A DNA stretch of 64,000 nucleotides from Paenibacillus amylolyticus (GCF_003719335.1 NZ_RIAS01000002.1:372001-436000); one strand, 5' to 3'. Counted from the stretch's first letter, positions 1 through 9,056 are shown. The notes: a model not told the origin generated them from the letters alone. Numbers and translations: made by a program.

Positions 1-563
1 CGGGAGCGCTTTCGAATCCGTGGGCCGAAGAAAACAACCAGGAATGGAATGGCGAGCAGCGGTACAATGCTGATTAAGATCAGTGTCAGCGGAATGCCAC
101 TAAGCAGCATCATCACTACACAGGACAATAATAGAAAGGCCGCATTGGTCATCATGGTAACCCCGTTGGATATGGCTTCCCGGACGGACGTGACATCGTT
201 CATAAAATAGCTGAGCAGCTTGCCGTTGCCCTGTTTGGAAAAATAGTGCTCGCTAAGCTCGGAAAACTTGCGGAATATCCGCTCGCGTGTCATAAATTCA
301 AATCGCCGGCCCAGCTTCATAATCATGAACTGGCCGGTACCAAACAGCAGGTTATATGCAATTGCAATCGCAAGCAGCGATAAGCTGTAACGGATCACCG
401 TTTGCATCTGGAGTGTGTTTTGTAGGAGTTGATCCGTAAAGTTGCCTAGAATACGGGGCAGGGAGGCCTGACCGACATTGGACGCAATGATCAAAAGAAC
501 AGCCAGGAGATAGATAGGCCAGTTGGACAACACATAACCGCGCAGCAAACCTTTTTTGGACAT
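1..563 (-). CDS. ABC exporter, N-terminal transmembrane domain (partial)
   Basis: The reverse strand is open from an ATG at 563 to the window edge, giving about 187 residues of an ABC-exporter type-1 transmembrane domain (MsbA/YheI/YfiB class). It starts MSKKGLLRGYVLSNWP and carries several hydrophobic helices, with the basic segment MKLGRRFEFMTRERIFRKFS between them, as in the intracellular loops of half-transporters. A strong AAAGGAG site lies just upstream of the ATG. The nucleotide-binding domain is off the left edge, so the substrate cannot be told. By family it should work as a homodimer or as a heterodimer with a neighbouring half-transporter. Confidence 0.8.
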   Translation of the reverse strand, partial: MSKKGLLRGYVLSNWPIYLLAVLLIIASNVGQASLPRILGNFTDQLLQNTLQMQTVIRYSLSLLAIAIAYNLLFGTGQFMIMKLGRRFEFMTRERIFRKFSELSEHYFSKQGNGKLLSYFMNDVTSVREAISNGVTMMTNAAFLLLSCVVMMLLSGIPLTLILISIVPLLAIPFLVVFFGPRIRKRS

Positions 564-981
564 AGGTGTGGGTTCTCCTTTGTTACGAAGTCAAGAAAAG
601 GGCAGACACCTGATCGTAGCGTGTCATGCCCTCTTACTTTATGCGAACTTGTTTGTTATTTATCCGTCAACCGATAAATCTTTCTATTTATATTTTCGCG
701 CTAATATGAGTTGTTGTCAATGTACTCTGCCTGGAATGAAGAGAGGGAAGTAAACCCTTGATGTTTAACGTATTCCTTCTGTCAGAACCATGTAAATGAG
801 GTTTTTCATGGTGATATGACAGCATAAAATGCGTTGCCGTTACACCGCAAATCATATGCATGGTTATGAAGTTGTATTCACCAAATGCGAAAAGAACTGA
901 AACATTTTACGAAGATGTCCCGTCTGTAGGGATGAAAAGATGAAAAACAGGTTTTACTAATCATAATGGAGGTGCCAGGAA
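564..981. other. Intergenic region between divergent genes; no gene seen
   Basis: This 418-bp AT-rich stretch separates the reverse-strand ABC exporter from the forward SLH gene and must hold both promoters. I see no confident -35/-10 pair and no open frame with a ribosome binding site; the small frames here overlap the neighbours or lack a start signal. Confidence 0.5.
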
Positions 982-1905
982 ATGAAACATAAAAAAGGAT
1001 TGGCTGCAACACTTGCGCTATGCGTTTCTTTGACAGCAGGAGGTGCTTCAGTATTTGCATTTTCCGACATTAAGGATGAAGGCCAGAAGACGGTTGTGGA
1101 TACCTTGAAATCGAAGGGGATCGTAAATGGAGTAACGGCGGATCTGTTCAGACCTGATGTTGCTTTGTCCGAACCGCAGGGGATTCAATTGATTGTTAAA
1201 GCATTTGGATTACAAAATGCATATGCAGAAGCTTCCGCGCAGAATAAGATTAGTCCAGATACCTGGTATGCAGATGCTGTGCAAGCGGCAACTCAGAATG
1301 GCCTGTCCATTCCGGTAGAGGTGAATCCGCAAGGCAAGATGACGCGCGAACAATTTGTTATTTTGCTGCATGAGGGAATTAACACGACTGGTAATTATCC
1401 GGTAATCATGAAGTATAATGAAGTGAAGGATGAAAAAAAATTAAGTAAGGACGCCATGTCTGCGGTCCAGAACTTGCTGAATATGAACATCATTGAACTG
1501 GACAAGGATGGAAATTTCCGCCCAGATCAGTCGCTTACTCGTATGGAGGCAGCCAGTATGATTTTCAATGCGCTTGAGTTTGTGGATCAGCACAGTGATG
1601 ACGGTTCAACTGAACCAGCTCCAACGAATCCCGGTGAAGGACAGCAAGCGATCGTACCAGCGGTAACAATCAGCAAGGTAGATGACAAAACAAGCAAAGT
1701 GACCCTGACGGCTGAAATGCCGCATCCGGGATACGGGTTGAAAATTGATGAGGTCAAACTGGAGAAGGATAAACACGCTATTGTCAAATACTCCATCGTG
1801 CAGCCTGATCCGGATAAGATGTATCCAATGGTGATTACCAAAGTAACGGCAGAAGCCGAAATTCCAACAGGGTACACCGCTGAAGCTCAGCCTTCTGGTA
1901 AGTAA
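982..1905 (+). CDS. S-layer homology (SLH) domain surface protein
   Basis: A 307-residue exported protein. Residues 1-26 form a signal peptide (KHKKG n-region, hydrophobic core, cleavage near SVFA). Residues 27-200 hold SLH-type repeats: FSDIKDEGQKTVVDTLKSKGIVNG, then the typical FRPD and TREQFVILL / TRMEAASMIFNA motifs. SLH domains bind pyruvylated secondary cell-wall polymer and tether proteins to the envelope. After a short acidic/proline linker (about 205-220) the C-terminal 85 residues look like a small beta domain rich in charged residues, with no family I recognise. GGAGGT lies 9 nt upstream of the ATG. The role beyond surface anchoring is unknown. Confidence 0.85.
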   Translation: MKHKKGLAATLALCVSLTAGGASVFAFSDIKDEGQKTVVDTLKSKGIVNGVTADLFRPDVALSEPQGIQLIVKAFGLQNAYAEASAQNKISPDTWYADAVQAATQNGLSIPVEVNPQGKMTREQFVILLHEGINTTGNYPVIMKYNEVKDEKKLSKDAMSAVQNLLNMNIIELDKDGNFRPDQSLTRMEAASMIFNALEFVDQHSDDGSTEPAPTNPGEGQQAIVPAVTISKVDDKTSKVTLTAEMPHPGYGLKIDEVKLEKDKHAIVKYSIVQPDPDKMYPMVITKVTAEAEIPTGYTAEAQPSGK

Positions 1906-2008
1906 ATTAGTGTAGTAAAATTTGCTCGTCTCACCTGTCAGCTGCTAGGGATAATTGAACCGACTTGAAGAAAACAGAAAACCATCTAACTGATCGTATG
2001 CTCTATGA

Positions 2009-2066
2009 AAGGGTGCCAGCCAGTTACCAGTAAAGTGATCTGGATAGTATCCAACCACGGGGAAAG
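2009..2066 (+). promoter_or_regulatory. Possible decayed TPP-riboswitch-like leader
   Basis: The segment has GGGTGCC followed by TGATCTGGATAGTATCC and CGGGGAA, resembling the 5' and 3' conserved blocks of the thiamine-pyrophosphate aptamer. The invariant CUGAGA block between them is missing, so it is unlikely to bind TPP as it stands. It is followed by a strong terminator, with no gene on the same strand behind it. The resemblance is by eye only and may be chance. Confidence 0.25.
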
Positions 2067-2095
2067 TTTGGGCAGGGCTGATGGGTTTCGTAAGA

Positions 2096-2131
2096 TCAGG
2101 TTAGCCAGTAATTACTGGCTGGCCTTTTTTT
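2096..2131 (+). terminator. Intrinsic terminator
   Basis: The perfect palindrome AGCCAGTAA/TTACTGGCT (2103-2120), extended by AGG/CCT, is followed by seven T. The upstream GCCAGCCAG (2015-2023) could pair with CTGGCTGGC of the 3' arm, so an alternative fold is possible. Confidence 0.8.
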
Positions 2132-2169
2132 GTGTGTGGAGAGCCTGCGTGATGAGTGAGCTTAAAGCG

Positions 2170-2364
2170 CTAACGATCACCATAGAGCTTATTTTGGTGA
2201 AAATAGGGTGTTTTCAAATTTAACGATCCTCAGAGACGCTTTTTCAGTAAATTAGGCTAATTTCGCCTCGAAAATAGCTAACAATCGGAGAATAAGGTTT
2301 CTGGTGATCGTTAGAATTTCAGTCAAGCGAAAAACGGCTAAATAGCGTCTCCTGTGATCGTTAG
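2170..2364. repeat. 195-bp element with four CTAACGATC arms (copy 1)
   Basis: CTAACGATC arms start at 2170 and (as TTAACGATC) at 2220. Their reverse complement GATCGTTAG ends at 2314 and 2364. The spacing (1, 51, 145, 195) is symmetric and identical to a second copy at 14168-14362. Beyond the core, arm 1 matches arm 3 (CTAACGATCACCA) and arm 2 matches arm 4 (GAGACGC), so the order is A-B-A'-B'. It is non-coding and intergenic. Confidence 0.8.
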
Positions 2365-2528
2365 AAACTCGGCAACAGGGTGAATGATGAACAGAAGCAG
2401 GGCGGTGCGTGTTATACAAACAGCATTGTGCGCAGTATTATTCAAGTTCTGTTCTGAGCCAAAATCAACCGGTTGGGTTCTGGGTCAACATTCAACCGGC
2501 TGGTCGGCCGAACTAATACACACATGCT

Positions 2529-3110
2529 TTAATCATGCAACAACCTTCCGTTATCATGCCACTGACCATACAGTTGATTTGCCTTCGTATGTTGGATGAA
2601 CTTATCAAGTCGGCTTTGAAAGAGATCTGGCTGCCGTTTAACGCTCTGGATCGTGTCGATGCGTACCCGTTGATAGAGGTGAGGAAAAGCTGCGAAATGA
2701 TCATACACTTGTCTGTCCGTAGTTAACCTTTTCTTAATCTCGGCATCTACAACAAAAGCTTCAGGGTTCATGTCAGGCAGAACCTTTCTACCCGCATCCT
2801 GCATAAGGCCTAGCCTTTCTAAGCGGCGCACACGTTCCTTATTAAGCTCTGTCCATGAGCTCTTGCGGCTGCGGGGAGATAAGCGTTGTAATAACAGGCC
2901 ATCGGAAGTTTTCTTTTTGACTCCATCAATCCAGCCAAAGCATAACGCTTCTTCAACAGCATCCAGATATAAAAGGGTATCCGGGCGCGGCTTCAAACTC
3001 ACAGGAACCCAGCAGCAGGACTCTGTAGTCCCGTGCTCCTGTAACCATTGTCTTAACTCTTCTCTGGAGGTAAAGGTGAGTATCTTTTCAAGTGGAGCAG
3101 ATGGCATCAT
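2529..3110 (-). CDS. YdeI/OmpD-associated family protein
   Basis: A 193-residue cytosolic protein of the YdeI/OmdA family (sometimes named bacteriocin-protection protein). Visible signatures are the N-terminal FTSREELRQWLQEHG helix, LDAVEEALCFGWIDGVKKK (the DAVxEALCFGWIDG motif is diagnostic), and the later QRLSPRSRKSSWTELNKERVRRLERLG. The C-terminal helical part ends at LLHD. I place the start at the ATG at 3110, because GAAAGG lies 8 nt upstream; a TTG at 3116 is closer than a normal spacing. The biochemical activity of the family is not established. Confidence 0.8.
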   Translation of the reverse strand: MMPSAPLEKILTFTSREELRQWLQEHGTTESCCWVPVSLKPRPDTLLYLDAVEEALCFGWIDGVKKKTSDGLLLQRLSPRSRKSSWTELNKERVRRLERLGLMQDAGRKVLPDMNPEAFVVDAEIKKRLTTDRQVYDHFAAFPHLYQRVRIDTIQSVKRQPDLFQSRLDKFIQHTKANQLYGQWHDNGRLLHD

Positions 3111-3156
3111 ATCCAAGACCTTTCATCAGGCATAATGGACTTCAAGCATTAGAGAA

Positions 3157-3669
3157 TTACTCCGCAGTATTGGGATTTTCATACCAGAATCTGAAATAGT
3201 CGTTCATGACAGAGGCATGCCCCAACTGGCGTAACATGGTGGATATATTCCCCCGGTGATAGGTTCCGTGATTCACCAGATGTAGGACCATTTCTGCGAA
3301 ACTGGTTTGACGTACGCCTGCAAAGGGATTGTCTAGAAGAAACGTCTGCTCCAAATCCGTCTGTTGACTGAACCAATTCAGGTATTGATTGGATAGTTCG
3401 GCATTACGCTCGAAATATTTTTCTATTGTGGCAAACGTTTCTCCGTTACGCGTCATGCAGATTTGTAAGGCTTCTGGCATGCTGGTGCCGGTTAGCACGA
3501 GGTACCACATCTGATCTACAGCATACATATGACTGAGCGCATGCGCGAGAGTAGGGAAGGAACTGTTCACTTCCTGATGCAGCACAGTAGCCGGCAACTC
3601 CTGAATGCGTTGCATAATGATCTGTGAAGCCCAAACATGATAGTGATACATTTGTTCTGGGTGATTCAT
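3157..3669 (-). CDS. DinB-family protein
   Basis: A 170-residue four-helix-bundle protein of the DinB/YfiT-like fold. It opens with YHYHVWASQIIMQRIQELP, has the conserved FPTLAHALSHMYAVDQMWYLVLTG helix, and ends with LVNHGTYHRGNISTMLRQLG. The three family metal-ligand histidines fit H48 or H52 in the first motif and H132/H136 in NHGTYHRG. Members include metal-dependent thiol (bacillithiol or mycothiol) transferases and proteins of unknown role; the substrate cannot be told here. AAAGGAG precedes the ATG. It lies downstream of, and on the same strand as, the WYL regulator gene but behind a terminator, so it probably has its own promoter. Confidence 0.85.
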   Translation of the reverse strand: MNHPEQMYHYHVWASQIIMQRIQELPATVLHQEVNSSFPTLAHALSHMYAVDQMWYLVLTGTSMPEALQICMTRNGETFATIEKYFERNAELSNQYLNWFSQQTDLEQTFLLDNPFAGVRQTSFAEMVLHLVNHGTYHRGNISTMLRQLGHASVMNDYFRFWYENPNTAE

Positions 3670-3741
3670 GGAATATCGTCTCCTTTATTTTGGCGAATGA
3701 TGGGATGTTCATAGTACCTTCCTTGTTGCTGAAATAAGTAT

Positions 3742-3780
3742 AAAAAAAGAAGTATGACAACAGCGTGTCATACTTCTTCT
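3742..3780 (-). terminator. Intrinsic terminator behind the WYL regulator gene
   Basis: Read on the reverse strand, AAGAAGTATGACA and TGTCATACTTCTT form a 13-bp stem with a 6-nt loop, followed by a run of T. It ends transcripts coming from the gene at 4016-4939. The 235 bp between them contain only imperfect CTTCACAAG-like repeats. Confidence 0.85.
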
Positions 3781-4015
3781 CTCACATCACAATACTTCGC
3801 AAGGCACCCAAAGCACAAGACTTCACAAGACATCTACATCACAAGAAATCCAATGCTTCACAAGGCTCCACTAAATTTCAAAAACATTATATCCACCGAG
3901 TTATACCGTAACATACGCGTTGAGCGAATCTCTCTAGTTTGGTTATTCATCCGGCCATTATGCCGAATAATACATTACCCGAACATGTACCTCCACTTTA
4001 ACTACTAGTGTGGCT

Positions 4016-4939
4016 TCAATGATTGTGTTTGTCATAGCGTTTGAGTGCATTTCGTAGTTGCGTCTCCAGAACATCCCTCAGTGCTGCAGGTTCTAAAACC
4101 TCTGCACCACTTCCCAAACTCAGCAAGAACGACCATAACCACGGAGCCTGGAGCGGCTCATGAACCCGGATGCGCATCGTCATGGTGCCGTCCTCATGAA
4201 ATTGTTTATCTGCCTGCTGAAAATGATCCAGCGCCTCCGCGAGTGCATCCGGATATACGCGAAATACCACATCTGTCATGATATCCTGTGCGACAGGCGG
4301 AGGGAGGGACGGCTCTTCTGAGGGGAGAGCGTGCGGTTCGAAATAACGGTTGGTCAGATGCACGTTTAACATCCGTGACAGCCGGAATTCCCGGTAATCC
4401 TGCCGGCTGCGACAATATCCATAAACGTACCAGCTACGATATTTAAATTGCAACAGAACAGGTTCGATTTCTCGGGTCGTGCGCTCATTTTTGGAATTAA
4501 TGTAATCAAACTGAACGACATGATGTTGCATGATTCCTGCACGAAGATGCGAAAGCGAGTCGGGCTCAGTTCGATACGTATTCAGGTCTACAGTTAAGTT
4601 CGGTCTCTCATGCTGTTCTCCAATCGTCTGCAAACGTTCGATTGTACCCTGTGCACGCACATCATTAAATACGGTAGAGAGGCTGGTCAGCACTGTAATC
4701 AATGCATCCACATCATAGGAGCCGAGCAAGCTTTTATCCATTTTATATCCGTTCATAATGCCATACCCGCCATTCATTCCCTGATGCGAAACAACAGGAA
4801 ACCCGGCCGCACAGATTACATCAATATCCCGATAGATCGTTCTGGGCGATACTTGATATTCCTCGGCAAGGGTTGATGCAGACAACACCTCGTGATTGAG
4901 TAACTTGTATATGATCGAGACTAACCGTTCCAGTTTCAA
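4016..4939 (-). CDS. HTH-WYL transcriptional regulator (YafY-like)
   Basis: About 307 residues. The N-terminal winged helix reads KLERLVSIIYKLLNHEVLSA, then LAEEYQVSPRTIYRDIDVI, the typical recognition helix of this family. A WYL ligand-sensing domain covers about residues 120-210 (VQFDYINSKNERTTREIEP, then YRSWYVYGYCRSRQDYREFRLSRM), with a C-terminal WCX extension after it. Start: the longest frame begins at 5005, inside the terminator hairpin of the next gene, so it is not credible. I prefer the TTG at 4939 (KLERLVS) with GGTGGGG upstream; ATG 4957 is the alternative. The target genes are unknown. Confidence 0.85.
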   Translation of the reverse strand: MKLERLVSIIYKLLNHEVLSASTLAEEYQVSPRTIYRDIDVICAAGFPVVSHQGMNGGYGIMNGYKMDKSLLGSYDVDALITVLTSLSTVFNDVRAQGTIERLQTIGEQHERPNLTVDLNTYRTEPDSLSHLRAGIMQHHVVQFDYINSKNERTTREIEPVLLQFKYRSWYVYGYCRSRQDYREFRLSRMLNVHLTNRYFEPHALPSEEPSLPPPVAQDIMTDVVFRVYPDALAEALDHFQQADKQFHEDGTMTMRIRVHEPLQAPWLWSFLLSLGSGAEVLEPAALRDVLETQLRNALKRYDKHNH

Positions 4940-4990
4940 TAGAACCCCACCCGTCATCACTTTTCCAATACAGGCCATAAGTATATCATT

Positions 4991-5017
4991 AAAAAAAGAG
5001 TGCATATTCGCACTCTT
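4991..5017 (-). terminator. Intrinsic terminator behind the ArsR-like regulator gene
   Basis: On the reverse strand, AGAGTGC-GAATAT-GCACTCT is followed by seven T. It separates the ArsR-like gene from the WYL regulator gene. Confidence 0.8.
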
Positions 5018-5064
5018 CTACAATAAGGAGCATTCTTCAGCCAAACTTTCCAAGCATACCCTTT

Positions 5065-5982
5065 CTAGTCCTCCTGCACGTTATAAAGCACCCGCGCAAG
5101 CAGTCCCTGACCGTAGTTGCCGAAGTTTTTTCCGAAAATAGTCAGGCCGCGTTTGTTGACAGGGCCGTCGGTAACCGCGATGCGGAAGTGGATATCACTT
5201 TTGTAATCCAGCGCGATATCATCCAGTGTGACGTCGGAAATCCGGCATCCGTCGATATAGCTGCCTTCCTTCGTAATACGAATCAGCTTCAACATGCCGT
5301 ACTGATTCAGGTGCGGAGGCCACCAGTCCGGATTAAAAGTGCCGCGTGTATCGCCGAAATCTCCGGGACTCGTCCAGAGGCCGATCTTTTTGCCATTGAC
5401 GTAAAAATAAATATCCGACGGATAGTTGTCACAGAATCCAGGGGCTTCTGAACCGAGTTCCATGGAGAGTTGAATCTCGCTAAACGTCTGGTTGGGCTTC
5501 AGGTAGTTGGGTATTCGGTATTCCAGATATCCTTCGGCCAGCCAAATCATCTCTGCATCGATCCGAAGCGGATCGGCAAAATAGCGGGGATCATCAAACT
5601 CCCCAATAATGCTGTCTTTCGTAGCAATCCCGCATGTGGGTGCCGCCTGATAATCACTGTAATGCCCAACCTGAATCTCTACCTCGTACCGGTTATGGAT
5701 CTCCTGCGAACGCAGATCAACCATCAATTTTTCCTCGTTAAGATAACAGATCTTCTGAATTCCATGTTTGCCGACAGCCGTGTTAATCTCAATTAATCCG
5801 CTTTCCTCCAGCTTTTTGATATGCATTGTGATCGCGCCGTTACTAAGTCCGAGCTTGGTCGCGAGGTCATTGAGATTAAGACTTTGGTTTCTGGCAAGCA
5901 ACTCAATAATCTGAATGCGAATCTCGGAGCTGAGTGCTTTGAAAATGTTCACACCTGACATCAGATCTTTAATATAAATCAT
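5065..5982 (-). CDS. ArsR-type winged-helix regulator with a long C-terminal domain
   Basis: 305 residues. Residues 1-85 are an ArsR/MarR-like winged helix (VNIFKALSSEIRIQIIELLARN, then LGLSNGAITMHIKKLEESGLIEI, the DNA-contacting helix). The remaining 220 residues are not a known metal-sensing ArsR tail: they are beta-rich with many aromatics (PDWWPPHLNQYGMLKLIRI, CDNYPSDIYFYVNGKKIGLWTSPGDFGDTRG) and read like a carbohydrate-binding beta sandwich. The start is ATG 5982, with AAAGGA 9 nt upstream. The gene is divergent from the arabinan operon, so I infer it controls that operon in response to an arabinose-type ligand. This is not shown by the sequence itself. Confidence 0.75.
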   Translation of the reverse strand: MIYIKDLMSGVNIFKALSSEIRIQIIELLARNQSLNLNDLATKLGLSNGAITMHIKKLEESGLIEINTAVGKHGIQKICYLNEEKLMVDLRSQEIHNRYEVEIQVGHYSDYQAAPTCGIATKDSIIGEFDDPRYFADPLRIDAEMIWLAEGYLEYRIPNYLKPNQTFSEIQLSMELGSEAPGFCDNYPSDIYFYVNGKKIGLWTSPGDFGDTRGTFNPDWWPPHLNQYGMLKLIRITKEGSYIDGCRISDVTLDDIALDYKSDIHFRIAVTDGPVNKRGLTIFGKNFGNYGQGLLARVLYNVQED

Positions 5983-6212
5983 AGGTGGATGTCCTTTCCC
6001 CGTTCTGAACAAAGCCTATTTACGCAGACTTTTGCACATTTGACTGTTTTATTTCAGATAATTATAAATCATTACATGCTCGAAAGAAAGAGCGGAGAAA
6101 AGCGAGGTATACCCTATGTATACAATGAAATTTTTAAAGCTTATACGAGATTTTATCCCCACATACTTAAAATAAAACCTTAAATTAATTCATATATATT
6201 TGAAATATACCA

Positions 6213-6241
6213 TTGAATTGTCATGTAACCGCTTTTATAAT
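6213..6241 (+). promoter_or_regulatory. Sigma-A-type promoter of the arabinan operon
   Basis: TTGAAT (6213-6218), 17 nt, TATAAT (6236-6241), about 75 bp upstream of the first GH43 gene, in the 330-bp divergent region shared with the ArsR-like regulator. The rest of that region is AT-rich and holds no gene. Confidence 0.65.
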
Positions 6242-6315
6242 CCTATTATACTTAAATTGATTTAATACTTCATGAACCAAAGCAACCATTTAATCAGGAG
6301 AGGCGGCGTTCCGGT

Positions 6316-7455
6316 ATGGAAAAGTTCAGTTCATGGAAGAAGTTGAGGAGTTTAGAGTGGAAGAAGTTGAAGCGGCTGGAGTGGAAGGCATGGAGGGGTT
6401 CCAGGTGGCAGACATGGAAGGATTCTAAAACGGTGAAAGTGGAATCAGGCTCAGGCGAGTTAAGGGATTCAGATCATTCGCATGGCTCGAACAGTTCGAA
6501 GTTTTCATCCAAAAGGCGTTGGGTTTTACCTGCATTTTTGGTGATGGTGCTAGTGCTTGCAGGACAGTCTCGGGCTTTAGCCGCGTTTTGGAATCTATCG
6601 GGAGATATCGCCGTTCATGATCCGACTATCATCAAAGAGGGCAATTCCTGGTACACCTTTTCAACGGGGCCAGGAATTCAGGTGTTGAAATCAGATAACG
6701 GAACGTCGTGGTATCGTGTGCCGCAGATTTTTCTAAGTGAACCCTCCTGGTGGAATTCGGCTGTCCCCGCACAGAAAGACCTGGATGTGTGGGCACCGGA
6801 CGTACAACGGTATAACGGCAAAGTTTGGCTCTATTATTCCATCTCCACCTTTGGCTCCAATAGATCTGCGATTGGTTTGGCGTCCGCAAACAGCGTTGGC
6901 GCAGGGCAATGGAAAGATGAGGGGCTTGTACTGCAATCTAATACATCGAATAATTACAACGCTATTGATCCGGAACTGGTTATTGATGCTTCAGGCAATC
7001 CATGGCTGGCCTTTGGATCGTTCTGGAGCGGTCTGAAGATTGTGAAGTTGGACAAAAACACGATGAAACCGACAGGTAACATCTTCTCGATTGCAGCACG
7101 TCCGAATAACGGGGGCGCGATTGAAGCACCAAGTATCACGTATCGCAACGGATATTATTACTTGTTTGCTTCAATTGATTCCTGCTGTAAAGGTGTGAAC
7201 AGTACTTACAAAATGGTCTACGGTCGATCCACCAGCATTACGGGCCCTTACGTTGACAAAAACGGAGTGAATATGATGAACGGTGGCGGCACGATTTTGG
7301 ACTCAGGTAATGTGAGATGGAAAGGCCCGGGTGGGCAGGACGTGGTTAACGGCAATCTAATCGTACGGCATGCTTATGATGCAACGGATAATGGCAATCC
7401 GAAATTACTCATTAGCGATTTGTTATGGGACGGAAACGGCTGGCCGACGTATTAG
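6316..7455 (+). CDS. Secreted GH43 arabinan endo-1,5-alpha-L-arabinanase
   Basis: A 379-residue glycoside hydrolase family 43 protein with the AbnA layout, expected to cut alpha-1,5-arabinan outside the cell. The catalytic triad of the five-bladed propeller is visible: D102 in VHDPTI (base), D219 in AIDPEL (pKa modulator) and E270 in GAIEAPS (acid). VWAPDV and GSFWSGL are further family motifs. The hydrophobic export signal lies at about 67-90 (KRRWVLPAFLVMVLVLAG, cleavage near RALA). Before it is an odd 66-residue n-region rich in Trp, Lys and Arg (SSWKKLRSLEWKKLKRLEWK). There is no in-frame ATG between residue 1 and the signal, so the extension may be real, or translation may start at a GTG/TTG. 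First gene of the operon. Confidence 0.85.
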   Translation: MEKFSSWKKLRSLEWKKLKRLEWKAWRGSRWQTWKDSKTVKVESGSGELRDSDHSHGSNSSKFSSKRRWVLPAFLVMVLVLAGQSRALAAFWNLSGDIAVHDPTIIKEGNSWYTFSTGPGIQVLKSDNGTSWYRVPQIFLSEPSWWNSAVPAQKDLDVWAPDVQRYNGKVWLYYSISTFGSNRSAIGLASANSVGAGQWKDEGLVLQSNTSNNYNAIDPELVIDASGNPWLAFGSFWSGLKIVKLDKNTMKPTGNIFSIAARPNNGGAIEAPSITYRNGYYYLFASIDSCCKGVNSTYKMVYGRSTSITGPYVDKNGVNMMNGGGTILDSGNVRWKGPGGQDVVNGNLIVRHAYDATDNGNPKLLISDLLWDGNGWPTY

Positions 7456-7594
7456 TATGATATTTATTTTATAAAAGTATAAAATGTTTTAACAAAGTAT
7501 TGACTAAAAGGATCTGGATTTGATAAATTTAACAACAGAAATGCTGATTCATGGTATTGAATACGTTTACAAGTCCAGATCAGGAGGGGTTCAT

Positions 7595-8941
7595 ATGGTC
7601 GAGAGAAAGAGTTGGGTCACGTTTATGCTGCTAATGCTGGTCAGTGCACTGGTGCTTGCAGGTTGTGGAGGGGGAAGCGGGAGTTCAAGCGGGGATAAAG
7701 AACTGACGTTTATGTTCCGCGGCGGCACGGATGAGCAGAAAGCCTATCAGGCTGTCGTGAAAAAGTTTGAAGAAGAGCATCCGGGCGTCAAAGTCAAAAT
7801 TATCGTAACCGCTGCGGATCAATACGCAACCAAGCTCCGTGCAGCGATCACGGGTAACAGCATGCCTGACGTATTTTATTTTGCTCCAGGTGATATGAAG
7901 GCCTATGTCAACAGCAAGGTGCTAATGAACCTGACACCGTATATTGAGAAAAACAAAGATATCAATCTGGACAATATATGGAAGTACGGCGTTGATTTGT
8001 ATCGTTATGATGGCAAGATGGCAGGACAAGGCGACCTTTACGGTATGCCTAAGGATGTGGGGCCGTTTGCGCTGGGTTATAACAAGACCCTTTTTGAAAA
8101 AGAAGGTATTCCACTCCCTGACAAAGACAAGCCGTATACGTGGGAAGAGTTCATCAAGGTGAATCAGCAAGCCACGAAAGATACCAATGGGGATGGTAAA
8201 CCGGACGTATTCGGCACAGGTTTTAACGTACAGTGGGCACTGCAGTCTTTTGTATGGAGCAACGGGGCTGACTGGCTGGACGAGAGCAAAACGAAAGTCA
8301 CGATTGATGATCCAAAATTCGCGGAAGCGTTGCAATTCTTCGCGGATATGCAGAACAAGTATAAGATCACCCCTTCCATTGAGGAAGCACAAACGCTGGA
8401 TACGTATCAGCGCTGGATGAAAGGCGAGATGGCGTTTTTCCCTGTGGGTCCGTGGGATATGAGTACATTTGAAAAGCTTCCATTCGATTATGATCTGCTG
8501 CCTTTCCCGGCGGGATCAACAGGCAAATCAGCCACATGGATCGGTTCCCTCGGGATCGGTGTATCTGCCAAAACGAAACATCCAGAAGAAGCTGCTGCAT
8601 TGGTGAATTACCTCACGGCTTCAAAGGAAGGCATGAAACAACTCGTAGACGCGAAGGTTCAAATTCCGAACTTGCTTGATATGGCCGATGAGTGGGCGAA
8701 GGATACTTCCACCAAACCGGAAAACAAACAGGAATTCATCGATATCGTAAAAGATTACGGACGTGCGTTGCCAGGCAACTATACGTACAACGCGGAGTGG
8801 TACGACATGTTCTTCACCGACATTCAGCCGGTACTCGATGGCAAGATGACTGCCGCTGACTATGTGAAGCAACAACAGCCCAAAATGCAGAAGCTGCTGG
8901 ACAAAGCAGTGGAGCAGGAGAAGAAATCTCAGAATAAATAG
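7595..8941 (+). CDS. Sugar ABC transporter substrate-binding lipoprotein
   Basis: 448 residues. A lipoprotein signal is clear: [20 protein letters not shown] then AGCGGG, with Cys as the lipid-anchored residue. The mature part is a family-1 extracellular solute-binding protein ([48 protein letters not shown], and [15 protein letters not shown]). It should bind arabino-oligosaccharides released by the neighbouring GH43 enzymes, comparable to AraN of Bacillus. The start is ATG 7595 behind AGGAGGGG; the longer frame from 7520 lacks a ribosome binding site. A terminator follows, which would let this gene be made in excess over the permeases. Confidence 0.9.
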   Translation: MVERKSWVTFMLLMLVSALVLAGCGGGSGSSSGDKELTFMFRGGTDEQKAYQAVVKKFEEEHPGVKVKIIVTAADQYATKLRAAITGNSMPDVFYFAPGDMKAYVNSKVLMNLTPYIEKNKDINLDNIWKYGVDLYRYDGKMAGQGDLYGMPKDVGPFALGYNKTLFEKEGIPLPDKDKPYTWEEFIKVNQQATKDTNGDGKPDVFGTGFNVQWALQSFVWSNGADWLDESKTKVTIDDPKFAEALQFFADMQNKYKITPSIEEAQTLDTYQRWMKGEMAFFPVGPWDMSTFEKLPFDYDLLPFPAGSTGKSATWIGSLGIGVSAKTKHPEEAAALVNYLTASKEGMKQLVDAKVQIPNLLDMADEWAKDTSTKPENKQEFIDIVKDYGRALPGNYTYNAEWYDMFFTDIQPVLDGKMTAADYVKQQQPKMQKLLDKAVEQEKKSQNK

Positions 8942-8951
8942 ATAGACAAGG

Positions 8952-8992
8952 GATGCCAGCAGCCTGAACCGATGCTGCTGGCATTTGTTTGT
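8952..8992 (+). terminator. Intrinsic terminator within the arabinan locus
   Basis: ATGCCAGCAGC and GCTGCTGGCAT form an 11-bp stem followed by TTGTTTGTT. It lies between the binding-protein gene and the permease genes, so it may only partly stop transcription. Confidence 0.75.
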
Positions 8993-9042
8993 TAGATGAT
9001 TTAAGATGAGCTATTTTTTACACGTTGTAACGGAATGAACGA

Positions 9043-9056
9043 TGTAAACGTTTAGT
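9043..9056 (+). promoter_or_regulatory. Possible cre (CcpA) site
   Basis: TGTAAACGTTTAGT fits the 5' half and centre of the catabolite-responsive element consensus (TGNNANCGNTNNCA) but ends GT instead of CA. The place, upstream of sugar permease genes, is sensible. This is a weak call. Confidence 0.3.

Noticed and set aside
3754..4008. Forward frame of 84 codons
   Set aside because: It starts inside a terminator hairpin and has no ribosome binding site.
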